Assembly (NCBI GenBank): GCA_031285775.1
Contig: JAITVN010000013.1
Location: forward strand, 1-64,000
Length of the DNA: 64,000 nucleotides
Reading direction: 5' to 3'
Origin: Streptococcaceae bacterium
GTDB taxonomy: Bacteria; Bacillota; Bacilli; Lactobacillales; Streptococcaceae
Each line of letters opens with the position of its first letter. Within the stretch, counting starts at the first letter, position 1. Positions 29,086 to 39,685 of the stretch are shown piece by piece. Under the pieces are notes generated by a model. It ran no database searches. It saw only the letters and a program-made list of their open reading frames with translations, and was not told where the DNA came from. A program made the translations under genes and the position numbers.

Positions 29086-30578
29086 CAGTTTATCATATCA
29101 ACAAAGGCATTGGTCCGTCTTCCAGCGGCATTGAGTATGCTCAGAAGTATCGTTTTGACTTAGTCAAGGATTTTCCTGAAAAACAGTATTTCGTGTTCTG
29201 CGACTACATTTACAGCAACTATACGCGCTTTACCGACAATATAGGCATTGATAGGACTGACACACTCAACGCCTATAAGTTTTTGGCGGGCCAGGAAAAT
29301 CATCCTTCCAGCTACAGTGCAGATGACTTCGCAGCAGCGATTTCTCCCGATTTTACGCGGGAACAAGAAAATGAGCGGGCCGTAAACTTTAGAAAGGACA
29401 GCGTGCTGTATAAAGCTTGGCTGATTCCTGAATTGGGCGAAAAAATTGTAGACCGAGTGGACACGATCGTTTCCGGCCGTTTGCTGCAAGTGGCGCATTA
29501 TAGTGACCGCCTGACAAATATTGATTTTTACAACGGTAAGGAGGTTTTCTGCCGTTATTTCTATAATGAAGCGGGTGATTTGTCAATGCGGCAATTTTTG
29601 CATGAAGGAAAGATCATTTTGACCCTGCTTGACGATCTTGTCCTACAGGGGACGAGTGAGTTTTATGATGAGTTTTTTCGCCGCCTGAACTTTAGCAGTC
29701 AGGATCTTGTCATCATTGACCGAAATACTGACATCGGGGCAGAGCTGTTAAGACATAAAAATGGCGCCAAGTATGCGGTAGTTGTGCATGCAGAGCATTT
29801 CAGCGCGCGTATGACGGATGAAAATTGGGTGCTCTGGAATAATTATTATGAATATGTTTTCACAAATTATCAATTCATTGATTACTTTATCGTCTCAACA
29901 GACAAGCAAAAGGAGCGTCTGTCCGCACAATTCGGGATTTATGGCCATCCTGACTCCAAAATTTTGACAATTCCTGTGGGGACAGTAGCTGCCCTCTCAG
30001 ACGGAAGTCAAGTAGAGGCGAATAAATATAAGTTTCTAACGGCGAGCCGATTGGCCAATGAAAAGCATATCGATGTGCTGGTAAAAGCTGTGGCTGAGGC
30101 GAAAAAGTCTCTTCCTGAGCTGGAATTCCATATCTACGGTGCGGGTGGTTTGCAGTCAAATTTATCAGACTTGATCAAGCAGCTTGAGGCCAGTGACTTC
30201 ATCAAAATGGAAGGCCACCAGAAAATGACAGCAGAGCTTTATGCGAAATACGGCGGTTATTTGACAGCTTCAGGATCAGAAGGCTTCGGCCTGACCCTTT
30301 TAGAAGCAGTCGGCGCATGTCTTCCGATTATTGGCCTGGACGTTGATTACGGCAACTCAGAATTCATTAAAGAGGGTGTCAATGGTTATTTGCTTGAGCG
30401 CGCAGACGAAGAGAAGCAAGTACAGCTCTTTGCGGAAGCAATTGTTAAAATGGTCAATGAATTAGATTATTCGGCCGCTATCAGGTTTGACCAAGAAAAA
30501 GCAAAGCCTTATCTGTCTGAAAATGTCAGTCGTGACTGGCGGAATTTTTATGACCTATGCTTGAACGAAAGCAGTTGA
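29082..30578 (+). CDS. gtfA: Accessory Sec glycosyltransferase GtfA-like (GT4 O-GlcNAc transferase)
   Basis: TVYHINKGIGPSSSGIEYAQKYR, E-x7-E motif EGFGLTLLE; TTG start overlapping asp1 stop. Confidence 0.85.
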   Translation: MTVYHINKGIGPSSSGIEYAQKYRFDLVKDFPEKQYFVFCDYIYSNYTRFTDNIGIDRTDTLNAYKFLAGQENHPSSYSADDFAAAISPDFTREQENERAVNFRKDSVLYKAWLIPELGEKIVDRVDTIVSGRLLQVAHYSDRLTNIDFYNGKEVFCRYFYNEAGDLSMRQFLHEGKIILTLLDDLVLQGTSEFYDEFFRRLNFSSQDLVIIDRNTDIGAELLRHKNGAKYAVVVHAEHFSARMTDENWVLWNNYYEYVFTNYQFIDYFIVSTDKQKERLSAQFGIYGHPDSKILTIPVGTVAALSDGSQVEANKYKFLTASRLANEKHIDVLVKAVAEAKKSLPELEFHIYGAGGLQSNLSDLIKQLEASDFIKMEGHQKMTAELYAKYGGYLTASGSEGFGLTLLEAVGACLPIIGLDVDYGNSEFIKEGVNGYLLERADEEKQVQLFAEAIVKMVNELDYSAAIRFDQEKAKPYLSENVSRDWRNFYDLCLNESS

Positions 30579-30665
30579 GGCCAGAAGTCTAACCCCTTCA
30601 ATTTCATTAAGAAGTGAAGGAGGAATTTCGATCAAACTTGCGTTTGAAATTTGTTTTAAAATACC

Positions 30666-32003
30666 TTGAAAGGGATGTCGATTAGAATGACTGAAAATTT
30701 GTCTGAGGGCAGTGCAAAAAAATTAATCCTGACTGATTTTTACCATCAGCCGACCAAACGTTTTCTGGCCAGCTTGACGGCCGCGGGAATTCCCTACAAG
30801 CACGTTAACATTAATTACGACGGCTTTATGCCGAATGAGATTCTGAATCCATTTGCGCATCTTATCGGCGCACAAGGCATGCCTGATAAAGATCTGCATT
30901 ACAATCAGGTCAAAGTTCCAGAGTATGACGAAATCCGCAATCTTGACGGCGGTAAAGCAGAAATCCTGCGCGGTGACAATCTTGTCGGCTACATCTATTA
31001 TGCGCCGAACACTTGGCGGCTGGTGCGGGAAGTTGTTTGGCTGAGCCGTTCTGCTGTGCCCACAATTGCTTATCGCTACAATCGTCAAGGTTTCAAATAC
31101 GCCGAAGTGCTCTATGATTTTGAAGGCAAAGAGGTTAAGGTGCTCTACTACAATGCAGAAGGCAAGCAGGTCTTAACAGTAGATGCTGCAAGCCGTGTGA
31201 TGCTCGGAGAAAATCAAGTATTCCAGAATTTGACTGATTTTGTAAAAGACTATTTGTCCAGACTTTTGGACGGAGTGGATGAAATCTTGATAAATTCAAT
31301 GTCCACGCCCTTTTTTGTGGCCAATCAAATGCCGAAGATTAAATCCAGCTTGTATTTCCAAGAAGTCATTCATAAAGAAATTCCAGGTAACATGCAGCAG
31401 ATTCTGGCTGGAAAATCTGCCCTTAAGCGAATTCTCTTTGAAAATTCCAAAGAAATGGCCAAAGTTCAGCGTCTGTCGTCGGAAAACTTTGTTCGCTTGG
31501 AGTATTTAGGTGCGATTGAACAATTTGCCCGAGAAAATGAATTCCGTCCTGCGGCGCTGACAGTGACTCGAAGCGATCAAATCCTGTACGATGAAGCCAT
31601 TGCCAAAACTCTGGCTGAAAACCATATCAAATGGACAATTGCAGCACCTTCAGAAATTTCAGATAAACTGCGAACATTCGCCAATCATCACAAAAATGTC
31701 AATGTGCTTGAAGCGATCAGCAGCAAAAATCTGCCTAAATTATTGGCTGACAATGACATTTATCTTGATTTGAACCAAGGCGGTGACTGGGAAAATTCCG
31801 TGCAGCGCGCCTATCTCGAAGGCATGCTTGTCATTACAGACATGAAAGTGATCAAAAATGCCGGCTATGAGTTGATTCTTGAAAAAGAACAGGAAATCAT
31901 TGACGTCCTCAACCGTCCGGATAAAGACAGAGCGTTACGTGTTCTCCGGGAGAAAAAAGGAAAACCAGCAACGGCTGCAGATTATAAGAGACTTTTATGC
32001 TGA
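30666..32003 (+). CDS. gtfB: Accessory Sec GtfB-like glycosylation-stabilising protein
   Basis: Follows gtfA; GtfB-like layout (FYHQPTKRFLASLTAAGIPYKHVNINYDGFMPNEILNPF...WLSRSAVPTIAYRYNRQG). Confidence 0.8.
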   Translation: MKGMSIRMTENLSEGSAKKLILTDFYHQPTKRFLASLTAAGIPYKHVNINYDGFMPNEILNPFAHLIGAQGMPDKDLHYNQVKVPEYDEIRNLDGGKAEILRGDNLVGYIYYAPNTWRLVREVVWLSRSAVPTIAYRYNRQGFKYAEVLYDFEGKEVKVLYYNAEGKQVLTVDAASRVMLGENQVFQNLTDFVKDYLSRLLDGVDEILINSMSTPFFVANQMPKIKSSLYFQEVIHKEIPGNMQQILAGKSALKRILFENSKEMAKVQRLSSENFVRLEYLGAIEQFARENEFRPAALTVTRSDQILYDEAIAKTLAENHIKWTIAAPSEISDKLRTFANHHKNVNVLEAISSKNLPKLLADNDIYLDLNQGGDWENSVQRAYLEGMLVITDMKVIKNAGYELILEKEQEIIDVLNRPDKDRALRVLREKKGKPATAADYKRLLC

Positions 32004-32710
32004 TGGGAAATTTACAAAGAGTTTACTGGCAGCAGGATTTTGTCAAATCAGATCAACTTTACCTGCTTGACGGCGCACGCGTCCGTTATGATGAGCAGCC
32101 TGGCATCCTATATGAACACCGAATGCTCCGCGACAATCTTCCGATTTTGGAAAAGCCGCGGGCGCAGTTCCAGAATTTACCTGTCGGCGAGACAATCTCC
32201 TTCACTCTGAATTCTGAAGATAGCGGATTATTCAGCTTTTTGGAAGTAAGATTTTTCAAGAGACAGAAACTAACAGCGAGTTTTGCGGCAGCAGAACAGA
32301 AAACGCTTCAATTTGTCATTCCTGATTATGATGATTTGACGGTCAGAATAAGAGTTCGAGGCTCTGGAAGCACACGATTATTCTCTGTGAAAGCACGTGT
32401 GACCAGCCTTGATGGTTTGATTTACGCTGGTGATCGGGCACTGTCAGAAAATATTGGACTTTTAGAAATTATCGGAGACGACGAAAAAATGTGCGTCAGC
32501 TTCTCAAAAGATTTGCATTATCTGGCAGCCGAATTCTTCAGAGAAACGAAGCCGCAGCTACATTTTGCCAGTCTTGATGGAAGCTTTGATCCCAAGATCG
32601 TCACTGAGTTTATCCTGCAGCAAGCGCCAAAAGAGCTGCTCCTTTTTCAAGCACCAGCGGACATCCTGTCAATTTTATCGCAGCACTTCCCTCTCACCAT
32701 TATTGAATAA
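31997..32710 (+). CDS. asp3: Accessory Sec system protein Asp3-like with C-terminal extension
   Basis: YWQQDF...LYLLDGARVRYD...LPILEKPR...FSFLEVRFFKRQ resembles Asp3; overlaps gtfB. Confidence 0.65.
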   Translation: MLMGNLQRVYWQQDFVKSDQLYLLDGARVRYDEQPGILYEHRMLRDNLPILEKPRAQFQNLPVGETISFTLNSEDSGLFSFLEVRFFKRQKLTASFAAAEQKTLQFVIPDYDDLTVRIRVRGSGSTRLFSVKARVTSLDGLIYAGDRALSENIGLLEIIGDDEKMCVSFSKDLHYLAAEFFRETKPQLHFASLDGSFDPKIVTEFILQQAPKELLLFQAPADILSILSQHFPLTIIE

Positions 32711-32875
32711 ATAGTTGTAAAAAAACCATGGCAGTTTTTTTCGGGCAAAGTTCATTTCCTTTTGATAGAAATATATTATAATAATAATTGAAAACGTGAT
32801 AGTACAGACTGCCAATAAGCCAAACGCAAGAGACAAAGAACCCTTGCCCCAATACTCTCTCAAAGGAGAATTATC

Positions 32876-33346
32876 ATGGGATTTTATGATTACAAAGCAG
32901 TAAAGATGAACGATCAGGAAGTCAGCTTGAGCGATTATGCAGGTAAAGTCGTCTTAGTCGTCAATACTGCCTCAAAATGCGGCTTCACCCCTCAATTTGA
33001 AGGACTGGAGCAGCTTTACAAAGAAGATCGGGACGAAGGTCTAGAAATTCTCGGCTTTCCCTGCAACCAATTTGCCCATCAAGATGCAGGCAGCAATGCT
33101 GAGATAGAGGAATTCTGCCAACTTAACTACGGCGTGACCTTTACCATGTTTCAAAAAATCGAAGTCAACGGCATTCACGCGCATCCCCTCTACAAATTCC
33201 TCAAAAAAGAAAAGCCGGGACTTGGCGGCGCCATAAAATGGAACTTCACAAAATTCCTGATTGACCGCGAAGGTAATGTTGTCGCTCGCTTTGCGCCTAC
33301 TGTGGAACCTGAGGAAATGAAAAACGAGATTGAAAAGCTCCTTTGA
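32876..33346 (+). CDS. gpo: Glutathione peroxidase family protein
   Basis: [36 protein letters not shown]. Confidence 0.95.
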   Translation: MGFYDYKAVKMNDQEVSLSDYAGKVVLVVNTASKCGFTPQFEGLEQLYKEDRDEGLEILGFPCNQFAHQDAGSNAEIEEFCQLNYGVTFTMFQKIEVNGIHAHPLYKFLKKEKPGLGGAIKWNFTKFLIDREGNVVARFAPTVEPEEMKNEIEKLL

Positions 33347-33379
33347 CGCCTGTCTCAACATTTTTTGTTCTATCTGTAA

Positions 33380-33408
33380 AAAAAATCGCCCCTTTGGGCT
33401 TTTTTCGT
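33380..33408 (+). terminator. Rho-independent terminator after gpo
   Basis: AAAATCGCCCCTTTGGGCTTTTTT. Confidence 0.6.
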
Positions 33409-33462
33409 GAATCATTTCATTTAAAACAGTTTTGCTGATCGAAATAGTGTATAATGAATTCA

Positions 33463-33538
33463 TACGTGTCTTTTCTACACAAAGTAATGAATTTGAATAC
33501 CGCCCAGTCGAGTTTATTACTTTGTATAGAAACACGTA
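33463..33538 (+). promoter_or_regulatory. Long imperfect hairpin at the 5' end of the predicted pnp leader
   Basis: TACGTGTCTTTTCTACACAAAGTAAT paired with ATTACTTTGTATAGAAACACGTA. Confidence 0.75.
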
Positions 33539-33542
33539 AATA

Positions 33543-33893
33543 ACAAGATGTGAGGTGCGCCCGTTTAGAGGTTGAAAAATAAGAGAAAACTGGCAGGGGA
33601 GGCTTGCCTCACCGAAGTTTTCACTTATTTATCAACATCTGGCGCTCCGAACTCAATTTCACAAGATGTGAGGTGCGCCCGTTTAGAGGTTGAAAAATAA
33701 GAGAAAACTGGCAGGGGAGGCTTGCCTTACCGAAGTTTTCACTTATTTATCAACATCTGGCGTACTGAACTCAATTTCACAAGATGTGAGGTGCGCCCGA
33801 TTGGAAGTTGAATAATAAGAGAAAACTGGCAGGGGAGGCTTGTCTCACCGAAGTTTTCACTTATTTATCAACATCTGGCGCTCCGAACTCAGT
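33543..33893. repeat. Three tandem units (118-bp period) of the hairpin repeat family, core subtype 2
   Basis: Units begin ACAAGATGTGAGGTGCGCCC at 33543, 33661 and 33779 and end CTGGCG...GAACTCA. Confidence 0.9.
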
Positions 33894-33911
33894 TCAAAAT
33901 TTAAGGAGAAC

Positions 33912-36185
33912 ATGTCTAAACAAACATTTTCAATGCAATTTGCAGGGCGTACGTTGACTGTTGAAACAGGCGAAGTCGCGAAGCAGGCAAATGGTGCAGT
34001 GGTTGTCCGCTACGGCGATACCACAGTTCTGACAGCCGCAACGATGGGCAGAATGTCACTGGGTGACTTCTTTCCGTTAACAGTAAACTATGACGAGAAA
34101 TACTACGCCGCAGGCCGTTTCCCCGGCGGTTTTATGAAACGTGAGGCGCGTCCGTCAATTGATGCAACACTGACAGCGCGTCTGATTGATCGTCCGATTC
34201 GTCCGATGTTCGCTGAGGGCTTCCGCAATGAGGTTCAAGTGATCAATACAGTGCTGAGCTATGACAAAGACTGCAGTCCGCAGATGGCTGCCATGCTGGG
34301 CTCATCACTTTCGCTGGCAATTTCTGACATTCCTTTTGATGGTCCGATTGCAGGCGTACAGGTCGGCTATATTGACGGCGAGTACATCATCAATCCGACC
34401 AAGGCTCAAAAAGAAGCGTCTTTGCTGGAGCTGACTGTTGCCGGTACTGAGAAGGCCATTAACATGGTGGAATCCGGCGCCAAGGAGCTCTCCGAGGATG
34501 TCATGCTGGGTGCGCTGCTGGCTGGCCACGAAGCAGTCAAAGAGCTGATCATTTTCCAAAAAGAAATCCAGGCAGCTGTCGGCAAGCCTAAGGCTGAAGT
34601 TGAGCTGCTTCAAGTCAATCCAGACCTCAAAGCTGAGGTGGTTGCGGCATATAACGCAGAACTTCAGGCGGCGGTGAAGAATCCTGACAAACTGCAGCGC
34701 GAGGCGGACACACAGGCTGTGAAAGACAAGGTTATCGCAGACTACGAAGCGCGTTTCGCTGAAGATGAAAATCACGACTTGATCATGCGTGATTTGGGCG
34801 AAATCCTTGAGCAAATGGAGCATGCCGAGGTACGTCGTCTGATTATTGAAGATAAGGTGCGTCCTGATGGACGTGCGACTGATGAAATCCGTGCGCTGGA
34901 CGCGCAGATTGACTTTCTGCCGCGGACAATTGTTCATGGCGACGGACTCTTTACACGCGGTCAGACTCAGGCACATTCGACGTTGACGTTGGCGCCGATG
35001 TCTGATACGCAGATTATTGACGGATTGGACCCTGAGTACAAGAAGCGCTTCCTGCATCATTATAACTTCCCTCAGTTCTCCGTTGGTGAGACAGGCCGTT
35101 ATGGGGCGCCTGGCCGTCGTGAAATTGGTCACGGTGCCTTGGGTGAGCGTGCTTTGGCGCAGGTTCTGCCTTCTCTGGAGGAATTCCCTTATGCGATTCG
35201 TCTGGTGGCGGATGTATGGGAGTCAAATGGTTCTTCGTCACAGGCCTCTATCTGTGCCGGGACTTTGGCTCTGATGGCTGGCGGTGTGCCCATTAAGGCG
35301 CCGGTTGCTGGTATTGCGATGGGATTGATTTCAGACGGCGAGCAGTATACGGTGCTGACGGATATCCAAGGTTTGGAAGATCATTTCGGCGATATGGACT
35401 TTAAGGTGGCAGGGACTCGCGAGGGAATCACTGCACTGCAGATGGACATTAAGATTCAAGGTATCAACGAACAGATTTTGCGCGAAGCGCTGGCACAGGC
35501 AAAAGTGGCCCGTATGCAGATTCTTGATGTGATTGAGGCGACGATTGCTGAGCCTCGCAAGGAGCTTGCACCGTCTGCACCGAAGATTGAGTCCTTCCGC
35601 ATTCCGACGGACAAGATTCGTCTGGTTATCGGTAAAGGCGGCGAGACGATTCAGGGAATAACCAGCGACACTGGCGTTCAAATCGACTTGACAGAAGATG
35701 AAAATGGCGGATTGGTGGCGATTTACTCGAATGATCAGGCGGCGATCAGCGAGGCGCGCCGTCAAATTGAGGAAATCATCCGCGATGCCAAAGTTGGTGA
35801 TGTTTACGAAGGAAAAGTTGTCCGCACCATGGATTCGGCTATCTTTGTCAATCTTTTCGGCAAAGTAGATGCGCGCGTGCATATTTCCGAAATGGCTTGG
35901 GGACGCACGGCTAAGGTCGAAGACGTTGCCAAAGTCGGTGATATCGTCAAGGTTAAAGTGACAAAAATCAGTGACAAAGGCGTTGATGCTTCGATGCGCG
36001 AGCTGATGGAGAAGCCTGAAGGCTACGTGGCACCTGAGCGCAAGCCGCGTTTTGATCGCGGTGAACGTAGAAGCAGCGGCCCAAGACGTGAAGGAGATCG
36101 CCCGCGTCATAGCAGTAACCGCAGTTTTGAACAGCGCGAGCGTAAGAACAATTTCCCTGAAATGTCATCGAAAAAGCCAGAATAA
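33912..36185 (+). CDS. pnp: Polynucleotide phosphorylase
   Basis: RNase PH repeats, KH domain ([18 protein letters not shown]), S1 domain; SD AAGGAG before ATG 33912. Confidence 0.97.
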   Translation: MSKQTFSMQFAGRTLTVETGEVAKQANGAVVVRYGDTTVLTAATMGRMSLGDFFPLTVNYDEKYYAAGRFPGGFMKREARPSIDATLTARLIDRPIRPMFAEGFRNEVQVINTVLSYDKDCSPQMAAMLGSSLSLAISDIPFDGPIAGVQVGYIDGEYIINPTKAQKEASLLELTVAGTEKAINMVESGAKELSEDVMLGALLAGHEAVKELIIFQKEIQAAVGKPKAEVELLQVNPDLKAEVVAAYNAELQAAVKNPDKLQREADTQAVKDKVIADYEARFAEDENHDLIMRDLGEILEQMEHAEVRRLIIEDKVRPDGRATDEIRALDAQIDFLPRTIVHGDGLFTRGQTQAHSTLTLAPMSDTQIIDGLDPEYKKRFLHHYNFPQFSVGETGRYGAPGRREIGHGALGERALAQVLPSLEEFPYAIRLVADVWESNGSSSQASICAGTLALMAGGVPIKAPVAGIAMGLISDGEQYTVLTDIQGLEDHFGDMDFKVAGTREGITALQMDIKIQGINEQILREALAQAKVARMQILDVIEATIAEPRKELAPSAPKIESFRIPTDKIRLVIGKGGETIQGITSDTGVQIDLTEDENGGLVAIYSNDQAAISEARRQIEEIIRDAKVGDVYEGKVVRTMDSAIFVNLFGKVDARVHISEMAWGRTAKVEDVAKVGDIVKVKVTKISDKGVDASMRELMEKPEGYVAPERKPRFDRGERRSSGPRREGDRPRHSSNRSFEQRERKNNFPEMSSKKPE

Positions 36186-36272
36186 TTCAGCCCCTGATCA
36201 GTATGTTTTCTTAGAACCAATAGCTTTGAAGTTAGCGACAGTTTAGTTGACTGTAGAAAGAAGAGTAAGTTT

Positions 36273-37073
36273 ATGACAACAGGAAAATTTGAGTTAAGCC
36301 CAGAATTAGACCAGCGCTTGCGTGATTCGGTCAGCAATCAGGACGATTTTCTAGACAGCGTAGGTTTTGTGCTAGCCTTGCTGAACTTCAATGTTATTGC
36401 GCCCAATCCTCTCTTTAGTGTAGGCGTCGGCGGGCATGATGTTCTGCCGATATTCACGGCCGAGTCAGACTGGGACACTTTCATGGCAAATGCTTCAGAA
36501 TTGCCGGAAAATGTTAACTGGCTGGCGGTTCCATTTACTGTTGTTTTCAATGCTGTGTTACAAACGCCTATTGACTCAATCGGCTTCAACATCAAAACCT
36601 CACAAAATCAAGAAACTGGCAATCTTTACTACTTTGACAAAGATAAAATGCGTGAATTCATTGACATTCATGCGAAGCTTGTCAACGACTTGATGAGCGA
36701 TGAAAATCAGTCTGCAGACCGGTTAGATAAAATTTACCTTGTTCCTGTATATATCGGCTCCCCCAGTTATGGAGAAATTTTCCGCCTCTTTCCGACGCTG
36801 GCTTCGCACAATTATAACGACAAGGAAGTCATTCCTATTTTTGACAATGTTCAAAGCTTTGCCAGGTGGTATCGCTATCCAGATTTTGGAGAAGCCTTCA
36901 AAAAGAATAAGGGTCAGATACGCGGCATGCGGCTAAAAGAATTGATTCACCCCAGTCTCGGGGAGAATCAGTTTGGAAATGCGGTTGGCGTTGTTATCAA
37001 TCCAATGGAAATCGGCGCCGACAATCAGGAAGATTTTATCTTGACTTGGGATGCTTTAAAGGACATCAAATAA
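36273..37073 (+). CDS. SseB-like protein
   Basis: SseB-like N-terminal layout (PIFTAESDWDTFMA). Confidence 0.6.
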   Translation: MTTGKFELSPELDQRLRDSVSNQDDFLDSVGFVLALLNFNVIAPNPLFSVGVGGHDVLPIFTAESDWDTFMANASELPENVNWLAVPFTVVFNAVLQTPIDSIGFNIKTSQNQETGNLYYFDKDKMREFIDIHAKLVNDLMSDENQSADRLDKIYLVPVYIGSPSYGEIFRLFPTLASHNYNDKEVIPIFDNVQSFARWYRYPDFGEAFKKNKGQIRGMRLKELIHPSLGENQFGNAVGVVINPMEIGADNQEDFILTWDALKDIK

Positions 37074-37080
37074 TTACAGC

Positions 37081-37115
37081 AAAGCCTGCTTCCGTGCATA
37101 GAAGCGGGCTTTTTT
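37081..37115 (+). terminator. Rho-independent terminator
   Basis: AAAGCCTGCTTC...GAAGCGGGCTTTTTT. Confidence 0.8.
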
Positions 37116-37152
37116 GATAAGCTGGGCAGAAAGAGTGTGCTATAATTGAGAA

Positions 37153-38529
37153 ATGATAAAGATCCATAATACCTATACAAGAGAACTCGAGCCGCTCATG
37201 CCGATTGAGCCCGGGAAAATAAGAATGTATGTTTGCGGTCCAACCGTCTACAATTATATTCACATCGGCAATGCGCGTTCGGTTGTTGCTTTTGATGTGG
37301 TTCGTAGATACTTAGAATGGCGCGGTTTTGAAGTTGACTATGTGTCCAATTTCACAGATATTGACGATAAAATCATCAATCGTGCGCGTGAAGAAGGAAA
37401 GTCACCAGCAGAGATTTCTGAGAAGTACATCAAGGCATTTTACGAGGACATTGACGCGCTGAACGTAGAACGTGCCACACACAATCCGAAGGCGACAGAG
37501 TATGTTGAGCAGATGATTGATTTTGTCCAAGATTTGCTTGACAAAGACTTTGCTTACATTTCCGAAGGGAACGTTTATTTTCGTGTCTCTAAAGCGCATG
37601 ATTATGCGAAACTGGCCAATAAAAACCTGGCCGAATTGATTGAAGGCGCCTCAGGCCGAACAGATGCAGACGAGGAAAATGGTCGAAAAGAGTCACCTGC
37701 AGATTTTGCGCTCTGGAAAGCTGCCAAACCTGACGAGATTTCCTGGCCGACGCCATGGGGAAATGGCCGTCCAGGCTGGCATTTAGAGTGCTCGGTGATG
37801 TCAGGCGAATTATTAGGCAAAACCCTTGACATTCACGGCGGCGGAGCAGATCTTGAGTTCCCTCACCATACCAATGAAATTGCTCAGTCCGAAGCGCACA
37901 CAGGTCAAAAATTTGTCAACATTTGGATGCACAACGGCTTTGTCAATTTTGACGGTGAAAAAATGTCCAAATCCTTGGGGAATTTTAAGACAGTGCATGA
38001 GATGTTAGAGACAGGATTAAATCCTCAGGTTTTGCGCTTCTTCTTAGCCGCGACACATTATCGCCGCCCGCTTGACTTCACAGATGCTGCATTGGAGCTT
38101 GCTGGAAATAATCTGAAGAAAATTGAAAATGCCTACCGAAAGCTTCATGACAGCCAACATCAGCGCGAAGCCATTGTCAGCAGCAAGCTGGATGCTTACA
38201 TTTCACGTTTTGAAGAGGCCATGGACGAAGACTTCAATATTGCCAATGGATTGACGGTTTTTTATGATTTTATTGCGGCTGTCAATACTGGAGAAATGTA
38301 TGGATCAAGGGCTGAGCGTTTTTTTGATGATGTTTTGAAAATCATCGGTATCACGCTTAAGTCAGAGCCCGAGATTCTTGACGAAGAGATCGAGAGAATG
38401 ATTCAAGCGCGGCAACTGGCGCGTGAAATGCGAGATTATGAGAAATCCGATCAGATACGTGATCAGCTGAAATCTCAGGGAATTGTTCTAGAAGATACAG
38501 CAGAGGGGATGAGGTGGTACCGTGCCTGA
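37153..38529 (+). CDS. cysS: Cysteinyl-tRNA synthetase
   Basis: [28 protein letters not shown]. Confidence 0.97.
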   Translation: MIKIHNTYTRELEPLMPIEPGKIRMYVCGPTVYNYIHIGNARSVVAFDVVRRYLEWRGFEVDYVSNFTDIDDKIINRAREEGKSPAEISEKYIKAFYEDIDALNVERATHNPKATEYVEQMIDFVQDLLDKDFAYISEGNVYFRVSKAHDYAKLANKNLAELIEGASGRTDADEENGRKESPADFALWKAAKPDEISWPTPWGNGRPGWHLECSVMSGELLGKTLDIHGGGADLEFPHHTNEIAQSEAHTGQKFVNIWMHNGFVNFDGEKMSKSLGNFKTVHEMLETGLNPQVLRFFLAATHYRRPLDFTDAALELAGNNLKKIENAYRKLHDSQHQREAIVSSKLDAYISRFEEAMDEDFNIANGLTVFYDFIAAVNTGEMYGSRAERFFDDVLKIIGITLKSEPEILDEEIERMIQARQLAREMRDYEKSDQIRDQLKSQGIVLEDTAEGMRWYRA

Positions 38530-38932
38530 GCTTTTGCAGTCTGACAAAGCCAAGCTGTTGAACGGGATTGCGCTCGCCTACATTGGGGATGCAGTTTGGG
38601 AAGTTTACGTGCGAGACCATTTATTGCTTCTTGGTTTCACAAAACCGTCACAACTGCAGAAGACAGCAGCCAAATATGTCTCCGCCAAAGCTCAAGCCTC
38701 AGTCATAAAACAAATGGAACTGGAAGATTTTTTCACCGAAGAAGAAAGCCAGTTTTTTAAGCGAGGTCGCAATGCACACAGCAAAACCACTGCCAAAAAT
38801 ACAGATGTCCTGACTTACCGTATCTCCACTGGATTTGAAGCGGTGGTCGGTTTTCTTCATCTCACGCAGCAAACATCGCGCCTGGAGCAATTCGTCATTT
38901 TTTCCTTTGGATTTCTTGAGCAAAATAGTTGA
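38522..38932 (+). CDS. mrnC: Mini-ribonuclease 3
   Basis: [32 protein letters not shown]. Confidence 0.93.
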   Translation: MPELLQSDKAKLLNGIALAYIGDAVWEVYVRDHLLLLGFTKPSQLQKTAAKYVSAKAQASVIKQMELEDFFTEEESQFFKRGRNAHSKTTAKNTDVLTYRISTGFEAVVGFLHLTQQTSRLEQFVIFSFGFLEQNS

Positions 38933-38957
38933 ATCAGAAATCAATTTTTGTTATGAT
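38929..38957 (+). promoter_or_regulatory. Promoter of FMN-reductase/nitroreductase genes
   Basis: TTGAAT, 17-nt spacer, TATGAT. Confidence 0.6.
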
Positions 38958-38967
38958 TACAAATGTA
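38958..38967 (+). promoter_or_regulatory. Putative cop box (CopY/CopR operator)
   Basis: TACAAATGTA matches TACAnnTGTA, directly after the -10. Confidence 0.6.
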
Positions 38968-39043
38968 AACAAAAACAAATTTATATGATTGCACGATGAC
39001 AGAATATTAATTGCTTGAAAATCGTGCGATGACAAGGAGAAAT

Positions 39044-39592
39044 ATGACCAAAAAAATAGCGATTATTGTAGGCAGCCTTCGAAAAGACTCATACAACAAA
39101 AAAGTTGCTGAAAAGTTTGCGGCACTTTTGCCTGAAGGATTTGAAGCAAAATTCATCAAAATTGATGATCTTCCCTACTACAACGAAGACCTAGAAACTG
39201 CGGATGCGCCTGCAGCATGGACACGACTACGTCAGGAAATTGCAGATGTAGACGGCGTTTATTTCTTCACACCTGAGTATAATCGCTCTGTACCAGCAGC
39301 TCTGAAGAATGCTTTGGATGTCGGTTCACGTCCTTATGGTGCAAGTGTTTGGGGCGGAAAGCCTGCACTTGTTGTCAGCGTTTCAACAGGCGCTATTTCC
39401 GGCTTTGGTGCCAACCACGTATTGCGCCAGTCACTTGTCTTTCTTGATATGCCGACGCTTCAGCAGCCCGAAGCATACATCGGCAATGTTCAGAACATGA
39501 TTGATGAAAAGGGCGAAATTGTTGAAGGAACTGTAAAGTTCTTCCAATTGATCACTGATAAATACATTGAATTTTTTAAGCGTTTCAAATAA
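39044..39592 (+). CDS. NADPH-dependent FMN reductase family protein
   Basis: IAIIVGSLRKDSYNKKVA, FFTPEYNRSVPAALKNALD; SD AAGGAG before ATG 39044. Confidence 0.9.
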   Translation: MTKKIAIIVGSLRKDSYNKKVAEKFAALLPEGFEAKFIKIDDLPYYNEDLETADAPAAWTRLRQEIADVDGVYFFTPEYNRSVPAALKNALDVGSRPYGASVWGGKPALVVSVSTGAISGFGANHVLRQSLVFLDMPTLQQPEAYIGNVQNMIDEKGEIVEGTVKFFQLITDKYIEFFKRFK

Positions 39593-39685
39593 AAATTTAA
39601 AAATTAAATCCCAAAATTGCGGGCTTTGAATCTTATGTTCAAGGCCCGAAACTACGCAATATAGAATTAGATTGGAAAAGAACAG

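Noticed and set aside
26085-32710. Reading the Asp/Gtf locus as capsule or exopolysaccharide genes
   Set aside because: No wzx/wzy, priming transferase or tyrosine-kinase genes; the GtfA N-terminus and Asp2 triad fit accessory Sec better.
33543-33893. Possible CRISPR array
   Set aside because: Units are contiguous ~114-bp hairpins with 3-5 nt between them, no unique spacers and no cas genes.
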